DNA of 64,000 nt from Tsukamurella sp. TY48 (GTDB lineage: Bacteria; Actinomycetota; Actinomycetes; Mycobacteriales; Mycobacteriaceae). The notes below the pieces were generated by a model that worked only from the letters and a program-made list of their open reading frames with translations, was not told where the DNA came from and ran no database searches. The stretch is from contig NZ_BPMV01000001.1 in the NCBI RefSeq assembly GCF_019656655.1, forward strand, positions 1,426,001 to 1,490,000, given 5' to 3'. Of the stretch, positions 45,007 through 53,971 are shown piece by piece; within the stretch, counting starts at the first letter, position 1, and every line of letters begins with the position of its first letter. The translations under genes were made by a program, and so were the position numbers.

Positions 45007-45684
45007 CTATGCCGGCAGAGCGGAGCCGAGCGGGCCACCCGACGATGCGGCCACCCGATCGGCGAGCTGCCGCTGCAACTCGCCACGGTCGAACTCCGCG
45101 GGCAGGGAATCCGGCTCGGCGACACCGAAGGTCATCGACATATCGCTGTCGTCGACCACGACGCCGGTCACGATCAACGACGGCGACACCATGTCCAGAT
45201 CCGCGACGGGGACAGCGACGAGCGTCGGCGCATCGACGCCGTGCGGCCCACGGTATTCGCCGAATCCGATGCGCCGCTTCGCCTCCACCACCGTGAGCCC
45301 CACGAGGTCCTCGAACCGGAAGGCGCCCGTATCGGACGAGCGCTGGGCGAAGATCCACGGCGAGAAGACCGCGATGGCCCACAGCATCACGCCGACGCTG
45401 AACCACTGATGATCCAGCGCGTAGGCGGTCACCGCGACCGCCACCAATCCGAAACCCACACAGCGGAGGCCCCGACGAGGACCCCGCGACGGCAGGTCAT
45501 CGGCGAGGAAGACCAGGGCGCTGCCGAAGAAGTTCATCGCGGAGCGCCAGTCACCGCGCACCATCTGGATGATCGCGAGCAGCAACAGCACGCATCCGCC
45601 GATGCGCCCGCCGATGCCGATACGGGGCCCGCCCGCGTGCGGGCCGCGTCGGTCCCGCAGCCGCGCCGCTGAGAACATGGTCAC
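45007..45684 (-). CDS. Array protein A2: membrane protein, same family
   Basis: A 225-residue A-type paralogue, nearly identical to A1 in the core (LVGLTVVEAKRRIGF, PTLVAVPVADLD, SPSLIVTGVVVDD, MTFGVAEPDSLPAEFDR). Its C-terminal GGxPAD motif is lost and replaced by ASSGGPLG. Four TM helices precede the domain. Start GTG 45684 or ATG 45678. It lies 33 bases after B3. Function unknown. Confidence 0.7.
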   Translation of the reverse strand: MTMFSAARLRDRRGPHAGGPRIGIGGRIGGCVLLLLAIIQMVRGDWRSAMNFFGSALVFLADDLPSRGPRRGLRCVGFGLVAVAVTAYALDHQWFSVGVMLWAIAVFSPWIFAQRSSDTGAFRFEDLVGLTVVEAKRRIGFGEYRGPHGVDAPTLVAVPVADLDMVSPSLIVTGVVVDDSDMSMTFGVAEPDSLPAEFDRGELQRQLADRVAASSGGPLGSALPA

Positions 45685-45717
45685 GGGCGCGATCGTAGTC
45701 GAATCTCGGATTGCAAA

Positions 45718-46434
45718 CTAGGACTTCTCCGAGGCGGCGGAGCTGGGAAAACGACTGGGCCGGATGTCCGCGGGCCCGCCACCGACCAGGCCGACGAGCC
45801 GGTCCTGCACCTCGCTCTTCGTGAGCGCGAGGCTGGTGGAGCTCCCCTCGGCCGGAATGGCGGGATCGTCGGAGTCGGTGATGCCGAAGGTGATCGTCGC
45901 GGCCTCGACGGCGGTCTCGGTCCCGGCGGTGACGACGACCGCGACCGAGGTGACCACGAGGAGCGGATCGCCGAGATCCTGCTCCCCCGGAGGCATGGGC
46001 ACCAGCTCGGGCCGCGCGAGGCCGTTCGGCTGGCGGCGATCGTCGAAGCCCAACAGGTGCGTCGCCTCGGCGACGGTGCGCCCGACGAGTTCCTCGGTGC
46101 GGATCCAGCAGGTGGGCACGTCCCGGCGGATCTTCGGCAGGAAGGCGATCAGCACCAGCGCGATCATCGCGCCCAGCGCGACGGCCAGCCAGTCCCGTTC
46201 GACGTAGCCCAGGATCGCGGCCGCCGCCCCCAGAACGCCGGCGAGACCGTAGGCGATGTTCCGTTGCCGCAGCGATCTCGCGACCTCGGATGCCGCTGCG
46301 GAGAGGATCGCGAGCCAGAGGAGCACGGTGGCCCACTGACGATCCTGCACGCTGGCGACGACCATGACCGCCACCACGGCGAACCACGCGTACCACCAAC
46401 GACCGGACGGGACACCCAGCTTAGGCCTGCTCAC
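45718..46434 (-). CDS. Array protein B3: first gene of the array, same family
   Basis: A 238-residue B-type paralogue. N-terminal TM region, then TEELVGRTVAEATHLLGFDDRRQPNGLARPE (split: residues about 110-140), a longer loop before ITFGITDSD, and GGGPADIRP near the end. GTG start at 46434. It heads the operon; the AT-rich gap 46435-46645 upstream should hold its promoter and that of the divergent acyltransferase. Function unknown. Confidence 0.7.
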   Translation of the reverse strand: MSRPKLGVPSGRWWYAWFAVVAVMVVASVQDRQWATVLLWLAILSAAASEVARSLRQRNIAYGLAGVLGAAAAILGYVERDWLAVALGAMIALVLIAFLPKIRRDVPTCWIRTEELVGRTVAEATHLLGFDDRRQPNGLARPELVPMPPGEQDLGDPLLVVTSVAVVVTAGTETAVEAATITFGITDSDDPAIPAEGSSTSLALTKSEVQDRLVGLVGGGPADIRPSRFPSSAASEKS

Positions 46435-46645
46435 GACCTCATTCTAATCATGCAAAATTCCGACACGGGGTGAACCACTGCACCAGATCGTTTCTTTTGC
46501 GAATTCATAGCAACCCAAGCGCATGTTCACGCTCTTTTCCTTACCTAAAGTGCATAATAGCGGACGAACCTGAAAGCGCCACCCCGAGAATTGTCTAATT
46601 TCTCACTCGGTTTACATCTTTTGCCGCGCTACTGTTTTGGGGATC
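46435..46645. promoter_or_regulatory. AT-rich divergent promoter region
   Basis: About 210 bases, far richer in A and T than the window average, between the array operon and the PapA-like gene. No clear operator or repeat is seen. A GGGGA just before 46646 serves as ribosome site for the acyltransferase. Confidence 0.5.
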
Positions 46646-48079
46646 ATGTTCTCCATGATTTCGGGATTCGCAGAACACTGGCAGTGCCCCACCGGGGAGT
46701 GGGTCGTCTGGACTCCGGACTCGACCACCCGCGCGGCGATGGAAACTGCCCCCGACCTGGGGGTTGAGACATCGTTCATTCAGGCCGATCACCTTCGTAG
46801 CGGCATCGAAGGTGAATCGTGCGTACGCCGTCTGGTATTCACCTCATTCACTGTGCACGATCACTTCGACGCAGAAATCATTGCGAATGTATTCACTGAA
46901 TTCGTGCGCGCACATGAGGCTTTTCATACGGCGTTTCCGGTCAGCACCGACCTTCGTCCTCGGGGTCGAACGCTGCGCCCCGAGCAAATTTCGCTCGCTG
47001 TTTCAGCGCGATCCGTCGATCATCCGGGGAGCACCGTCAAGCAGCACCTGATGGACTCGGTGCCCACCCTGCACGAGTGGGCGGCGTTCGCGTTCGCCGT
47101 GAACGGCATCGAGAACGCGGGTCCGGACGCGGTGGACCCGCACTTCCAGGTGGTGGTGGGCTCCGACCACATGTTCACCGATGGCGTCTCGCAGGCGATC
47201 AGCTTCTTCGAGATCCTGTCGCGGTACACCGCCGCGCGTGCGGGCACTCCGTACACCCCGGTGCCCGTGCGCCCGTACCCGCAGTTCTGCGCGGAGCAGC
47301 GGGCGCTCGCGGGCACGCTGACGCCCACCCACCCCGACGTGCAGCAGTGGCGCGAGACGATCGCCCGGGCCGGCGGCATGCCGAAGTTCCCGCTGCCGCT
47401 GGGGCTCGCCCCCGGCCAGGCGGCTCCCGGCAAGATCGCGGTGCACAGCTCGTTCGTCGACGTCGAGCAGGCGGCCCGGTTCGGTGCAGCGGCCAAGCGT
47501 GCGGGCGGCAACATGAGTAGCGCCCTGTTGGCCGTGATGGGCCAGGTGCACCACTCGCTGACCGGCGAGCGGCTGTTCACCATGCTCATCCCCCGCGCGG
47601 ATCGCTCCGCGACGGGCGATGCGATGGCCGTCGGTTGGTACGTGACGCTCGTGCCGGTGCAGTTCGATGCCAGCGGCTCGTTCGAGCAGACGACGCGGAA
47701 CGCGCAGGAGGCGCTCGGCGTCGCCCGGCAGTTGGACCGCACCCCGGTGTTCCCCGTGATCGACATGCTGGCCGACGATCCCGCGTTCCCGGTGGAGCAC
47801 GGCTTCACCTCGCCGATGCTCTCCTACATCGATGTCACCCGGGTCCCCGGCGCGGAACTGGCACGGCAGCACGACTTCTCGGTGTTCGCGAACGCCACGC
47901 CCTCGCGTGAGGTGTTCATGTGGATCAACCGCGACGAGTCGGGACTCGATTTCAACGCGATGCACCCGGACACGGTGCAGGCCGAGCGGGCGGTGGACAC
48001 CGTCTTCCGGTTGCTGCGCGACCACATCGTCGAGGTGGCCGACGATGCCCGACCCCGTCTGGTGGCCAGCGCGTCCTGA
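46646..48079 (+). CDS. PapA-like condensation-domain acyltransferase
   Basis: A 477-residue protein of the CoA-dependent/PKS-associated acyltransferase (PapA) superfamily, which esterifies sugars or diols with fatty acyl chains. The HxxxD active motif is DHMFTDGVSQA (His175, Asp179). The two-lobe fold continues with WYVTLVPVQFD and a second lobe to about 460. The usual DFGWG motif is not evident; VFMWINRDESG occupies roughly its place. ATG 46646 or 46655. The first 130 codons (to about 47035) are markedly AT-richer than the rest, suggesting a mosaic or acquired origin. No PKS gene is nearby, so the acyl donor and acceptor are unknown; trehalose or glycolipid acylation is a guess. Confidence 0.75.
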   Translation: MFSMISGFAEHWQCPTGEWVVWTPDSTTRAAMETAPDLGVETSFIQADHLRSGIEGESCVRRLVFTSFTVHDHFDAEIIANVFTEFVRAHEAFHTAFPVSTDLRPRGRTLRPEQISLAVSARSVDHPGSTVKQHLMDSVPTLHEWAAFAFAVNGIENAGPDAVDPHFQVVVGSDHMFTDGVSQAISFFEILSRYTAARAGTPYTPVPVRPYPQFCAEQRALAGTLTPTHPDVQQWRETIARAGGMPKFPLPLGLAPGQAAPGKIAVHSSFVDVEQAARFGAAAKRAGGNMSSALLAVMGQVHHSLTGERLFTMLIPRADRSATGDAMAVGWYVTLVPVQFDASGSFEQTTRNAQEALGVARQLDRTPVFPVIDMLADDPAFPVEHGFTSPMLSYIDVTRVPGAELARQHDFSVFANATPSREVFMWINRDESGLDFNAMHPDTVQAERAVDTVFRLLRDHIVEVADDARPRLVASAS

Positions 48080-48094
48080 CGGGTGACCGCTGGG

Positions 48095-48721
48095 TCAGTG
48101 ACCCCGGCGGATCCACTCCTCGAGGTGCGGCGATTCGGTGCCGATCGTGGTGCCGTCGCCGTGCCCGGTGTGGACGCGAGTCTCCGGCGGGAGCGCGAAC
48201 AGCCGATCCCGGATCGAGTCGATGATCACCGAGAAGTCACTGTACGAGCGGCCGGTGGCCCCGGGGCCACCGGCGAACAGCGTGTCGCCGCTGAACAGCT
48301 CACCGGATTCGGGCAGGTACAGGCACACCGATCCCGGCGAATGCCCCGGCGCGTGGATCACCTGGATCTCCGTGCCCGCCACGGGTATCCGGGTGTCGTC
48401 CGCGAGATCCTCGTGCGCCACGCCGGCGTGGGTCATGTCCCACAGGACGTCGTCGCCGGGGTGCAGGTAGATCGGGGCGTCGAGGCGCTCCGACAGCTCG
48501 GGGGCCACGGTCACGTGGTCGTTGTGGCCGTGGGTGCACACGATGCCCCGGACCTTCCGCCCGGCCACGGCGGCCACGATCGGATCGGCGGTGTGCGCCG
48601 CGTCGATCACCACCACCTCGGAGTCGTCGCCGATCAACCAGACGTTGTTGTCCACGTCCCAGGTGCCACCGTCGAGGCTGAACTGCCCACTGGTGACCAC
48701 CTTCTCGACGCGCAGGCTCAC
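48095..48721 (-). CDS. MBL-fold metallo-hydrolase paired with MscR
   Basis: A 208-residue metallo-beta-lactamase-fold protein. The metal motif is THGHNDH (about 63-69), with later ligands in [16 protein letters not shown] and a final HTGHG. It belongs to the glyoxalase II/hydrolase branch. GTG start overlaps the mscR stop (GTGA), so the pair is translationally coupled, as with Rv2259-Rv2260. By analogy with glutathione systems it may hydrolyse S-formylmycothiol or another mycothiol thioester (inference). Confidence 0.88.
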   Translation of the reverse strand: MSLRVEKVVTSGQFSLDGGTWDVDNNVWLIGDDSEVVVIDAAHTADPIVAAVAGRKVRGIVCTHGHNDHVTVAPELSERLDAPIYLHPGDDVLWDMTHAGVAHEDLADDTRIPVAGTEIQVIHAPGHSPGSVCLYLPESGELFSGDTLFAGGPGATGRSYSDFSVIIDSIRDRLFALPPETRVHTGHGDGTTIGTESPHLEEWIRRGH

Positions 48722-49803
48722 AGCACGACCACCGAGCGCAGCACCTCGCCGCGGTGCATGGTCTCGAACGCGGCCTCCACCTCGTCGAGCGCGATCCGCT
48801 CGGTGACGAACTTCTCCAGGGGCAGCCGGCCCTGCTGGTACAGGTCCACGAGTTGCGGGAAGTCGCGCTCGGGCAGGCAATCGCCGTACCAAGACGACTT
48901 CAGGGAGCCGCCGCGCGAGAAGAAGTCGATGAGCGGCATGTCCAGCGTCATATCCGGGGTGGGCACGCCCACGAGCACCACGGTGCCGGCGAGGTCGCGG
49001 GCGTAGAAGGCCTGCTTCCAGGTCTCGGGGCGGCCGACGGCGTCGATCACCACATCGGCGCCGAATCCGCCGGTGAGGTCCTGGATCGCCTCCACCGCAT
49101 CGGTTTCCGCGGCGTTGACCGTGTGGGTGGCACCGAGGTCGCGGGCCCAGTCGAGCTTCTTCGGGTCACGGTCGACGGCGATGATGGTGCGGGCACCCAC
49201 CAGCCGGGCGCCGGCGATCGCCGCGTCTCCCACACCGCCGCAACCGATCACGGCCACGGTGTCGCCGCGGGAGACGCCGCCGGTGTTCACGGCGGCCCCG
49301 AGACCGGCCATCACACCGCAGCCGAGCAGGCCCACCACCGCGGGGTCGGCGGTGGCGTCCACCCGGGTGCACTGGCCCTGGTGCACGAGCGTCTTCTCGG
49401 CGAAGGCGCCGATGCCGAGGGCGGGCGAGAGTTCCGTGCCGTCCTCCAGCGTCATCTTCTGCGTGGCGTTGAAGGTGTCGAAGCAGTACTGCGGCTTGCC
49501 CCGCTTGCAGGCGCGGCACTGCCCGCACACGGCGCGCCAGTTGAGCACCACGAAGTCGCCGGGCGCCACGTGATCGACACCCTCGCCGACCGTCTCCACG
49601 ATCCCGGCGGCCTCATGCCCCAGCAGGAACGGGAACTCGTCGTTGATGCCGCCCTCGCGGTAGTGCAGATCGGTGTGGCACACGCCGCAGGCCTGCACGG
49701 CCACGACCACCTCACCCGGCCCGGGATCGGGGATCACGATGGGCACCACCTCCACGGGCTCGCCCTTCGCGCGTGCGACGACTCCTCGAACGACCTGTGG
49801 CAT
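48718..49803 (-). CDS. mscR: S-(hydroxymethyl)mycothiol dehydrogenase / nitrosomycothiol reductase
   Basis: A 361-residue zinc-dependent class III alcohol dehydrogenase. Catalytic zinc ligands are in ACGVCHTD and LLGHEAAG; the structural zinc site is [15 protein letters not shown]; the cofactor loop is [15 protein letters not shown]. Length and sequence match mycobacterial MscR/AdhE2, which oxidises the formaldehyde-mycothiol adduct and reduces S-nitrosomycothiol (established for family). It lies 43 bases after the histidine kinase gene on the same strand with no hairpin between, so it probably shares that operon. Confidence 0.93.
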   Translation of the reverse strand: MPQVVRGVVARAKGEPVEVVPIVIPDPGPGEVVVAVQACGVCHTDLHYREGGINDEFPFLLGHEAAGIVETVGEGVDHVAPGDFVVLNWRAVCGQCRACKRGKPQYCFDTFNATQKMTLEDGTELSPALGIGAFAEKTLVHQGQCTRVDATADPAVVGLLGCGVMAGLGAAVNTGGVSRGDTVAVIGCGGVGDAAIAGARLVGARTIIAVDRDPKKLDWARDLGATHTVNAAETDAVEAIQDLTGGFGADVVIDAVGRPETWKQAFYARDLAGTVVLVGVPTPDMTLDMPLIDFFSRGGSLKSSWYGDCLPERDFPQLVDLYQQGRLPLEKFVTERIALDEVEAAFETMHRGEVLRSVVVL

Positions 49804-49846
49804 GCCTGATCCCTTCAGCGACGGCGAACGTATGCCACCCGGTTTA

Positions 49847-51319
49847 TCACACGGCGGTGTCGAACTTCTCGGCCTCGTCGGGCTCGCGAGGCGGACCTGC
49901 GATCGGCAGCTTCACGCGGAACCAGGTGGAGCCGGGCTCCGACTTCACGGACAGGTCTCCGTGGTGCTTGTTCACCACGATCCGCCACGAGATGTCCAGC
50001 CCCAGACCCGTGCCCTCGCCCACCGGCTTGGTGGTGAAGAAGGGCTCGAAGATGCGGTTGACGACACCGTCGGGGATGCCGGGGCCCGTGTCGCCCACCT
50101 CGACGAGCACGTGCTCGTCGTCGTGCGAGGTGCGCAGCGTGAGCGTGCCCGCCCCGTCCTGCTTCATCGCGCCGAGGGCGTTGTCCACGAGGTTGGTCCA
50201 CACCTGGTTGAGCTCCGCGCCGAAGCCGCGGATCTCGGGCAGGGCCGGGTCGTACTCCTTGACCACGGTCACGTCGCCGAACTTCTGGCTGAGCATCACC
50301 AGGGTGCTGTTCAGCAGTTCGTGCACGTCCAGGGTCTGGAACGGGGCGCGGTCCATCTGGGAGTACTGCTTCGCGGCCGAGACCAGCGTGGAGATCCGGG
50401 TGGTGGAGTCGCTGATCTCGTTGAGCAGCAGCTCGGTCTCCACGGTGTAGTACAGCCAGGCCACGGCCTTCGGCAGCATGTCGGCACCGACGCGTTCCAG
50501 GACCGCCTCGAACCAGTCCAGGCCGAGCCCGGCGGCCACGTAGGCGGGGGCGAGGTCGTAGCCGTTCTGCACATCGTGATCGTCGAGCCAGTCGGCGATC
50601 TCGTCCTCCCGGTCGGAGGCCTCGAGCGGACCGAGGGCGGGCGCGTCGGCCACGGATGCCACGGCCTGCTCCTGCAGGTCGACCAGCTGCACCAGCAGAT
50701 CGTGGTGCCAGGCGCCGTTGGCGATCACGGCCAGCTTGTGCCGCATGCCGCTCACCCGGGTGCGCAGCGTGGACGCCGCGCGTACCGCCGCCCCCGCCGG
50801 GTTGTTCAGCTCGTGCGTCAGGCCCGCGGACAGTGAGCCGAGCGCCAGGAGCCGTTCGCGCTCACCGATCATGCGCTGGGTGCGCTTGCTGCCGTAGAAG
50901 ACGCCCTCCAGCAGGTGCACTGCCATCGGGAACCACTGCTGCATCAGCTGGCCGAAGTCCTGCGAGGGCAGGATGTAGAACCGGCAGTCGGTGACCGCGC
51001 GCATCGACGAGTTGTAGGTCGACCCCATGCCCTCGCCGAGGAAGCTGCGCCAGGCGCCCGCGTACACGCCGCGGTGGTCGGTGCGGTTGGTCTCGACATC
51101 GGAATCGCCCACCCGCATCGACAGCGAGACGGTGCCGTCGAGCAGCACGAACAGCGAATCGGCGGGATCGTCCTCGCGGTACACGGGGCCGGCGGGGAAT
51201 TCCTCGATCCGGCCGCGTTCGCACAGCCACTCCAGCTGCTCGTCGGTCAGCTTCTCGAACAGGAAGAGCGTGCGCAACTCGTCCTTGAGACACTCCTGCG
51301 TCCCCTGGTGCTCCGTCAT
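49847..51319 (-). CDS. Histidine kinase with N-terminal cyclic-nucleotide-binding domain
   Basis: A 490-residue soluble sensor kinase. Residues about 17-125 are a Crp-type cNMP-binding domain ([20 protein letters not shown] and so on, shown in part). A helical linker leads to the H-box [10 protein letters not shown] with His169, then a long helical insert (about 200-290) and the ATPase domain: [36 protein letters not shown]. No TM helix is present. ATG at 51319 overlaps the stop of the upstream receiver-oxidoreductase gene by one base (TGATG), so that protein is its natural phosphorylation partner. Confidence 0.88.
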   Translation of the reverse strand: MTEHQGTQECLKDELRTLFLFEKLTDEQLEWLCERGRIEEFPAGPVYREDDPADSLFVLLDGTVSLSMRVGDSDVETNRTDHRGVYAGAWRSFLGEGMGSTYNSSMRAVTDCRFYILPSQDFGQLMQQWFPMAVHLLEGVFYGSKRTQRMIGERERLLALGSLSAGLTHELNNPAGAAVRAASTLRTRVSGMRHKLAVIANGAWHHDLLVQLVDLQEQAVASVADAPALGPLEASDREDEIADWLDDHDVQNGYDLAPAYVAAGLGLDWFEAVLERVGADMLPKAVAWLYYTVETELLLNEISDSTTRISTLVSAAKQYSQMDRAPFQTLDVHELLNSTLVMLSQKFGDVTVVKEYDPALPEIRGFGAELNQVWTNLVDNALGAMKQDGAGTLTLRTSHDDEHVLVEVGDTGPGIPDGVVNRIFEPFFTTKPVGEGTGLGLDISWRIVVNKHHGDLSVKSEPGSTWFRVKLPIAGPPREPDEAEKFDTAV

Positions 51320-52992
51320 CAGTCCTGTCCCGCCAGGTACCTGTGCACGAACATCACTGCCATCGCTCCTTCTCCCACGGCCGAGGCCACGCGTTTCGCG
51401 GATTCGGACCGGACGTCGCCGGCCACGAACACTCCGGGCACGCTCGACTCCAAGTGGAACGGCGGACGGTCCAGTGGCCATTCCCGGCGTGACGCATCCG
51501 GCCCGCCGATGTCGGGTCCGGTGATCACGAAGCCGTGCTCGTCGCGCACCACCACCCCGTCGAGCCACTCCGTGCGCGGGGCGGCCCCGATGAACACGAA
51601 CAGGTAGTCGGCGGGAACGGTCTCGGTCTCGCCGGTGGTGCGGTCGCGCAGCGTGAGCTTCTCCAGGTGCTCCTCGCCGTGCGCCTCGACCACCTCGGTG
51701 CAGGTGCGCACGTGGATGTTCTCGATCGCCGCGAGCTGCTGGATGAGGTAGTACGACATCGACGCTTCGAGCGATTCGCCGCGCACCAGCAGGGTGACCG
51801 ATTTCGCGCCCTTGGCGAGGTAGACGGCGGCCTGTCCGGCCGAGTTGGCGCCGCCCACGATGTACACGTCGAGGTTCTTGCAGTTCGGGGCCTCGGTGAG
51901 CGCCGAACCGTAGTAGACGCCGGCACCGGTGAGTCGTTCGACGCCGGGCGCCTGCAACTGCCGGTAGGCGACGCCGGTCGCGAGGATCACGGTGTGCGCG
52001 CCCACGGACGTGCCGTCCGCGAACTTCACGGTGCGCGACGATCCGGTGACGTCCAGTTCCACCACGTCCGAGGTGGTGATCACCTCGGCGCCGAACTTCC
52101 CGGCCTGCCGCCGGGCGCGGTCGGTGAGCTGGGTACCCGAGACGCCGTCGGGGAAGCCGAGGTAGTTCTCGATGCGCGAGCTCTGTCCGGCCTGTCCGCC
52201 GGTGGAGTGCCGCTCCACGAGCACGGTGCGCAGGCCCTCCGAGGCGCCGTACACGGCGGCGCCGAGTCCGGCGGGGCCGCCGCCCACCACCACCAGATCG
52301 TAGAAGTCCTCCGACGGTGCGGTGGTCATGCCCACATGGTTGGCCAGCTCCTGGTCCGACGGTGCGCACAGCGCCGCCCCGTTCTCGGCGACCACGAGCG
52401 GCAGGTCGAGGCCGTCGCTCCCGGCCGCGGTCAGGAGTCGTTGTCCCTCCGGCGATTCCGAGGAGAACCAGCGGTAGGGAACCTGGTTGCGGGCGAGGAA
52501 TTCGCGGACCTCGGAAGAGCGGGCCGACCAGCGGTGGCCGACGACCTTCACCTCGGGGACCGGACGGTGATCGGTGCACGCCCAGGCCTCGATCTGCGCG
52601 TCGATCACCGGGTAGAGCTTCTCCTCCGGCGGATCCCAGGGCTTGAGCAGGTAGTAGTCGAGGTCGACCACGTTGATCGCCTCGATCGCGGCGCCGGTAT
52701 CGGCGTAGGCGGTGAGCAGCAGGCGCCGCGCGGTGGGGAACAGGTCCATGGCGGCTTCGAGGAATTCGAGGCCGCTCATCTCCGGCATCCGGTAGTCGGC
52801 GAGCAGCACGGCCACGGTCTCGCCGCGCAGTTTCAGTTCGCGGAGCGCCTCGAGCGCCTGCCCTCCGCTCTCGGCGCGGACGATGCGGTGCGTCTCGCCG
52901 TAGCGTCGCCGCAGGTCACGCGCGACGGATCGGGAAACACTGGGATCGTCGTCGACGGTGAGGATCGCGGGGCGACTCTGGGGTTCTGCCAC
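51319..52992 (-). CDS. Response-regulator receiver fused to a thioredoxin-reductase-like flavoprotein
   Basis: A 557-residue three-part protein. Residues 8-130 are a complete receiver: acidic pocket D14-D16, phospho-acceptor Asp66 in LLADYRMPEM, and Lys in LLKPWD. About 147-220 looks like a thioredoxin/glutaredoxin-type fold without CxxC. From 230 on is a TrxR-like flavoprotein: VVVGGGPAGLGAAVYG (FAD), VYIVGGANSAGQAAVY (NADPH) and FVAGDVRSESAKRVASAVG. The redox CxxC of TrxR is missing; the place reads YYGSALTEAPNC. It may therefore be a phosphorylation-controlled NAD(P)H oxidase or sensor rather than a disulfide reductase (inference). GTG start 52992. First gene of the redox operon. Confidence 0.87.
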   Translation of the reverse strand: MAEPQSRPAILTVDDDPSVSRSVARDLRRRYGETHRIVRAESGGQALEALRELKLRGETVAVLLADYRMPEMSGLEFLEAAMDLFPTARRLLLTAYADTGAAIEAINVVDLDYYLLKPWDPPEEKLYPVIDAQIEAWACTDHRPVPEVKVVGHRWSARSSEVREFLARNQVPYRWFSSESPEGQRLLTAAGSDGLDLPLVVAENGAALCAPSDQELANHVGMTTAPSEDFYDLVVVGGGPAGLGAAVYGASEGLRTVLVERHSTGGQAGQSSRIENYLGFPDGVSGTQLTDRARRQAGKFGAEVITTSDVVELDVTGSSRTVKFADGTSVGAHTVILATGVAYRQLQAPGVERLTGAGVYYGSALTEAPNCKNLDVYIVGGANSAGQAAVYLAKGAKSVTLLVRGESLEASMSYYLIQQLAAIENIHVRTCTEVVEAHGEEHLEKLTLRDRTTGETETVPADYLFVFIGAAPRTEWLDGVVVRDEHGFVITGPDIGGPDASRREWPLDRPPFHLESSVPGVFVAGDVRSESAKRVASAVGEGAMAVMFVHRYLAGQD

Positions 52993-53001
52993 CCCTCCAG
53001 C

Positions 53002-53733
53002 CTACGACGGTGCGCTGTCCGGCGTCGTCGTAGCGGCCGCCTCCGCCGCGGTCAGCGCCGCCGCGAGCGAGGTCATCGAGTCGGGCCCGTACGCCGGTTG
53101 CAGCAGGTAGCCCGACGGTAGCCCGGTCACCGACCACCACGTGATCCATCGGTCCTGCGCCGATTGCGGCTGCCCGATCCGGATCGCCCTCTCGCCCAGC
53201 TGCGTCGCCACGGTCCGTGTCACGATCGGCACCTGGATCTGGTCCGCGTACCGCTTCCGCGTGCGGTAGTGCTGAATCGCGATCGCGCCGGCGACGAGGA
53301 GTGAGGCGATCGCAGGAATGGATTGCAGCGGTGTCGTGTTTCCGATGCTGCCCCACAGGATCACGACTGGAATCCCCGCGGCGACCATCCCGGCTGCGTA
53401 GTACTGCGCGTCGCGGACCGAGGGCGTTGAGCTCCCGATCGCGACGCGCCACACCTGGCTCACCAGGTTCGCGATCGCCAGCAGCGATCCGAGCGCCAGC
53501 CCGTAGGACAGGCGGCCGGACCACGATTCGTATCCCATTCCGCGCAGCATCGTCGCGACGAAGACCATCACCGTGATCACGAGCAGGCCGCCGGACAGGA
53601 GCTTGAGCACCGTCGCGGGGACCACGCGCACCGTCGGGACTTCCCGCTCCCGTTTTCCACTCCCGCTCCCGTTGTTTCCGGAGCGGGAATCGGAAACGGG
53701 AGCGGGAACCGAGCTTGGGCGTGGGCTACTCAT
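53002..53733 (-). CDS. Membrane protein, unknown function
   Basis: A 243-residue protein with a Ser/Gly/Arg-rich N-terminus (about 1-32), four hydrophobic helices (about 40-160) and a soluble C-terminal part containing TRTVATQLGERAIRIGQ. I do not recognise it. Its start overlaps the stop of the 72-residue membrane gene by 8 bases, so the two are an operon. The N-terminal codons contain a large nested hairpin (53641-53708), which could affect translation. Confidence 0.65.
   Translation of the reverse strand: MSSPRPSSVPAPVSDSRSGNNGSGSGKREREVPTVRVVPATVLKLLSGGLLVITVMVFVATMLRGMGYESWSGRLSYGLALGSLLAIANLVSQVWRVAIGSSTPSVRDAQYYAAGMVAAGIPVVILWGSIGNTTPLQSIPAIASLLVAGAIAIQHYRTRKRYADQIQVPIVTRTVATQLGERAIRIGQPQSAQDRWITWWSVTGLPSGYLLQPAYGPDSMTSLAAALTAAEAAATTTPDSAPS
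53641..53708. repeat. Nested inverted repeats inside the 5' end of the membrane gene
   Basis: Outer arms 53641-53658 and 53692-53708 (one bulge) and inner arms 53661-53669 and 53680-53688 are both built from TCCCGCTCC-type words. They encode the low-complexity N-terminus. The mRNA could fold strongly here. Confidence 0.55.
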
Positions 53734-53944
53734 CGGGCTCGGACGTCCACGGCGCCTTCCACAACGCGTACACGCCGGTGCCCAGGATCATCACGCCGAA
53801 GACGGCCATCACGGCACCGAGGATGGTGCGGAAGTCGGGCCACTGCGACCAGTCGCGGATCAGCGACGAGCCGATGATCACCAGCCCCAGCACCACGTAC
53901 ATCCACGCCACCCGCGGCGTCACCTCACGCTGCTGCTTCACCAT
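53726..53944 (-). CDS. Small two-helix membrane protein
   Basis: A 72-residue protein with two TM helices (about 13-26 and 39-62) separated by a short polar loop with RDWSQWPD. It starts at ATG 53944, 27 bases after the GT4 stop in the opposite reading order (GT4 ends at 53972 on the same strand), and its stop overlaps the next gene start by 8 bases. Unknown function. Confidence 0.65.
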   Translation of the reverse strand: MVKQQREVTPRVAWMYVVLGLVIIGSSLIRDWSQWPDFRTILGAVMAVFGVMILGTGVYALWKAPWTSEPDE

Positions 53945-53971
53945 TCATTCACGATAACGAACAGTGGGTGA

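Noticed and set aside
42843-46434. The tandem array as a toxin-immunity or ESX locus
   Set aside because: No toxin domain, WXG motif, EccC-type ATPase or secretion signal is present; only the repeated family itself is seen.
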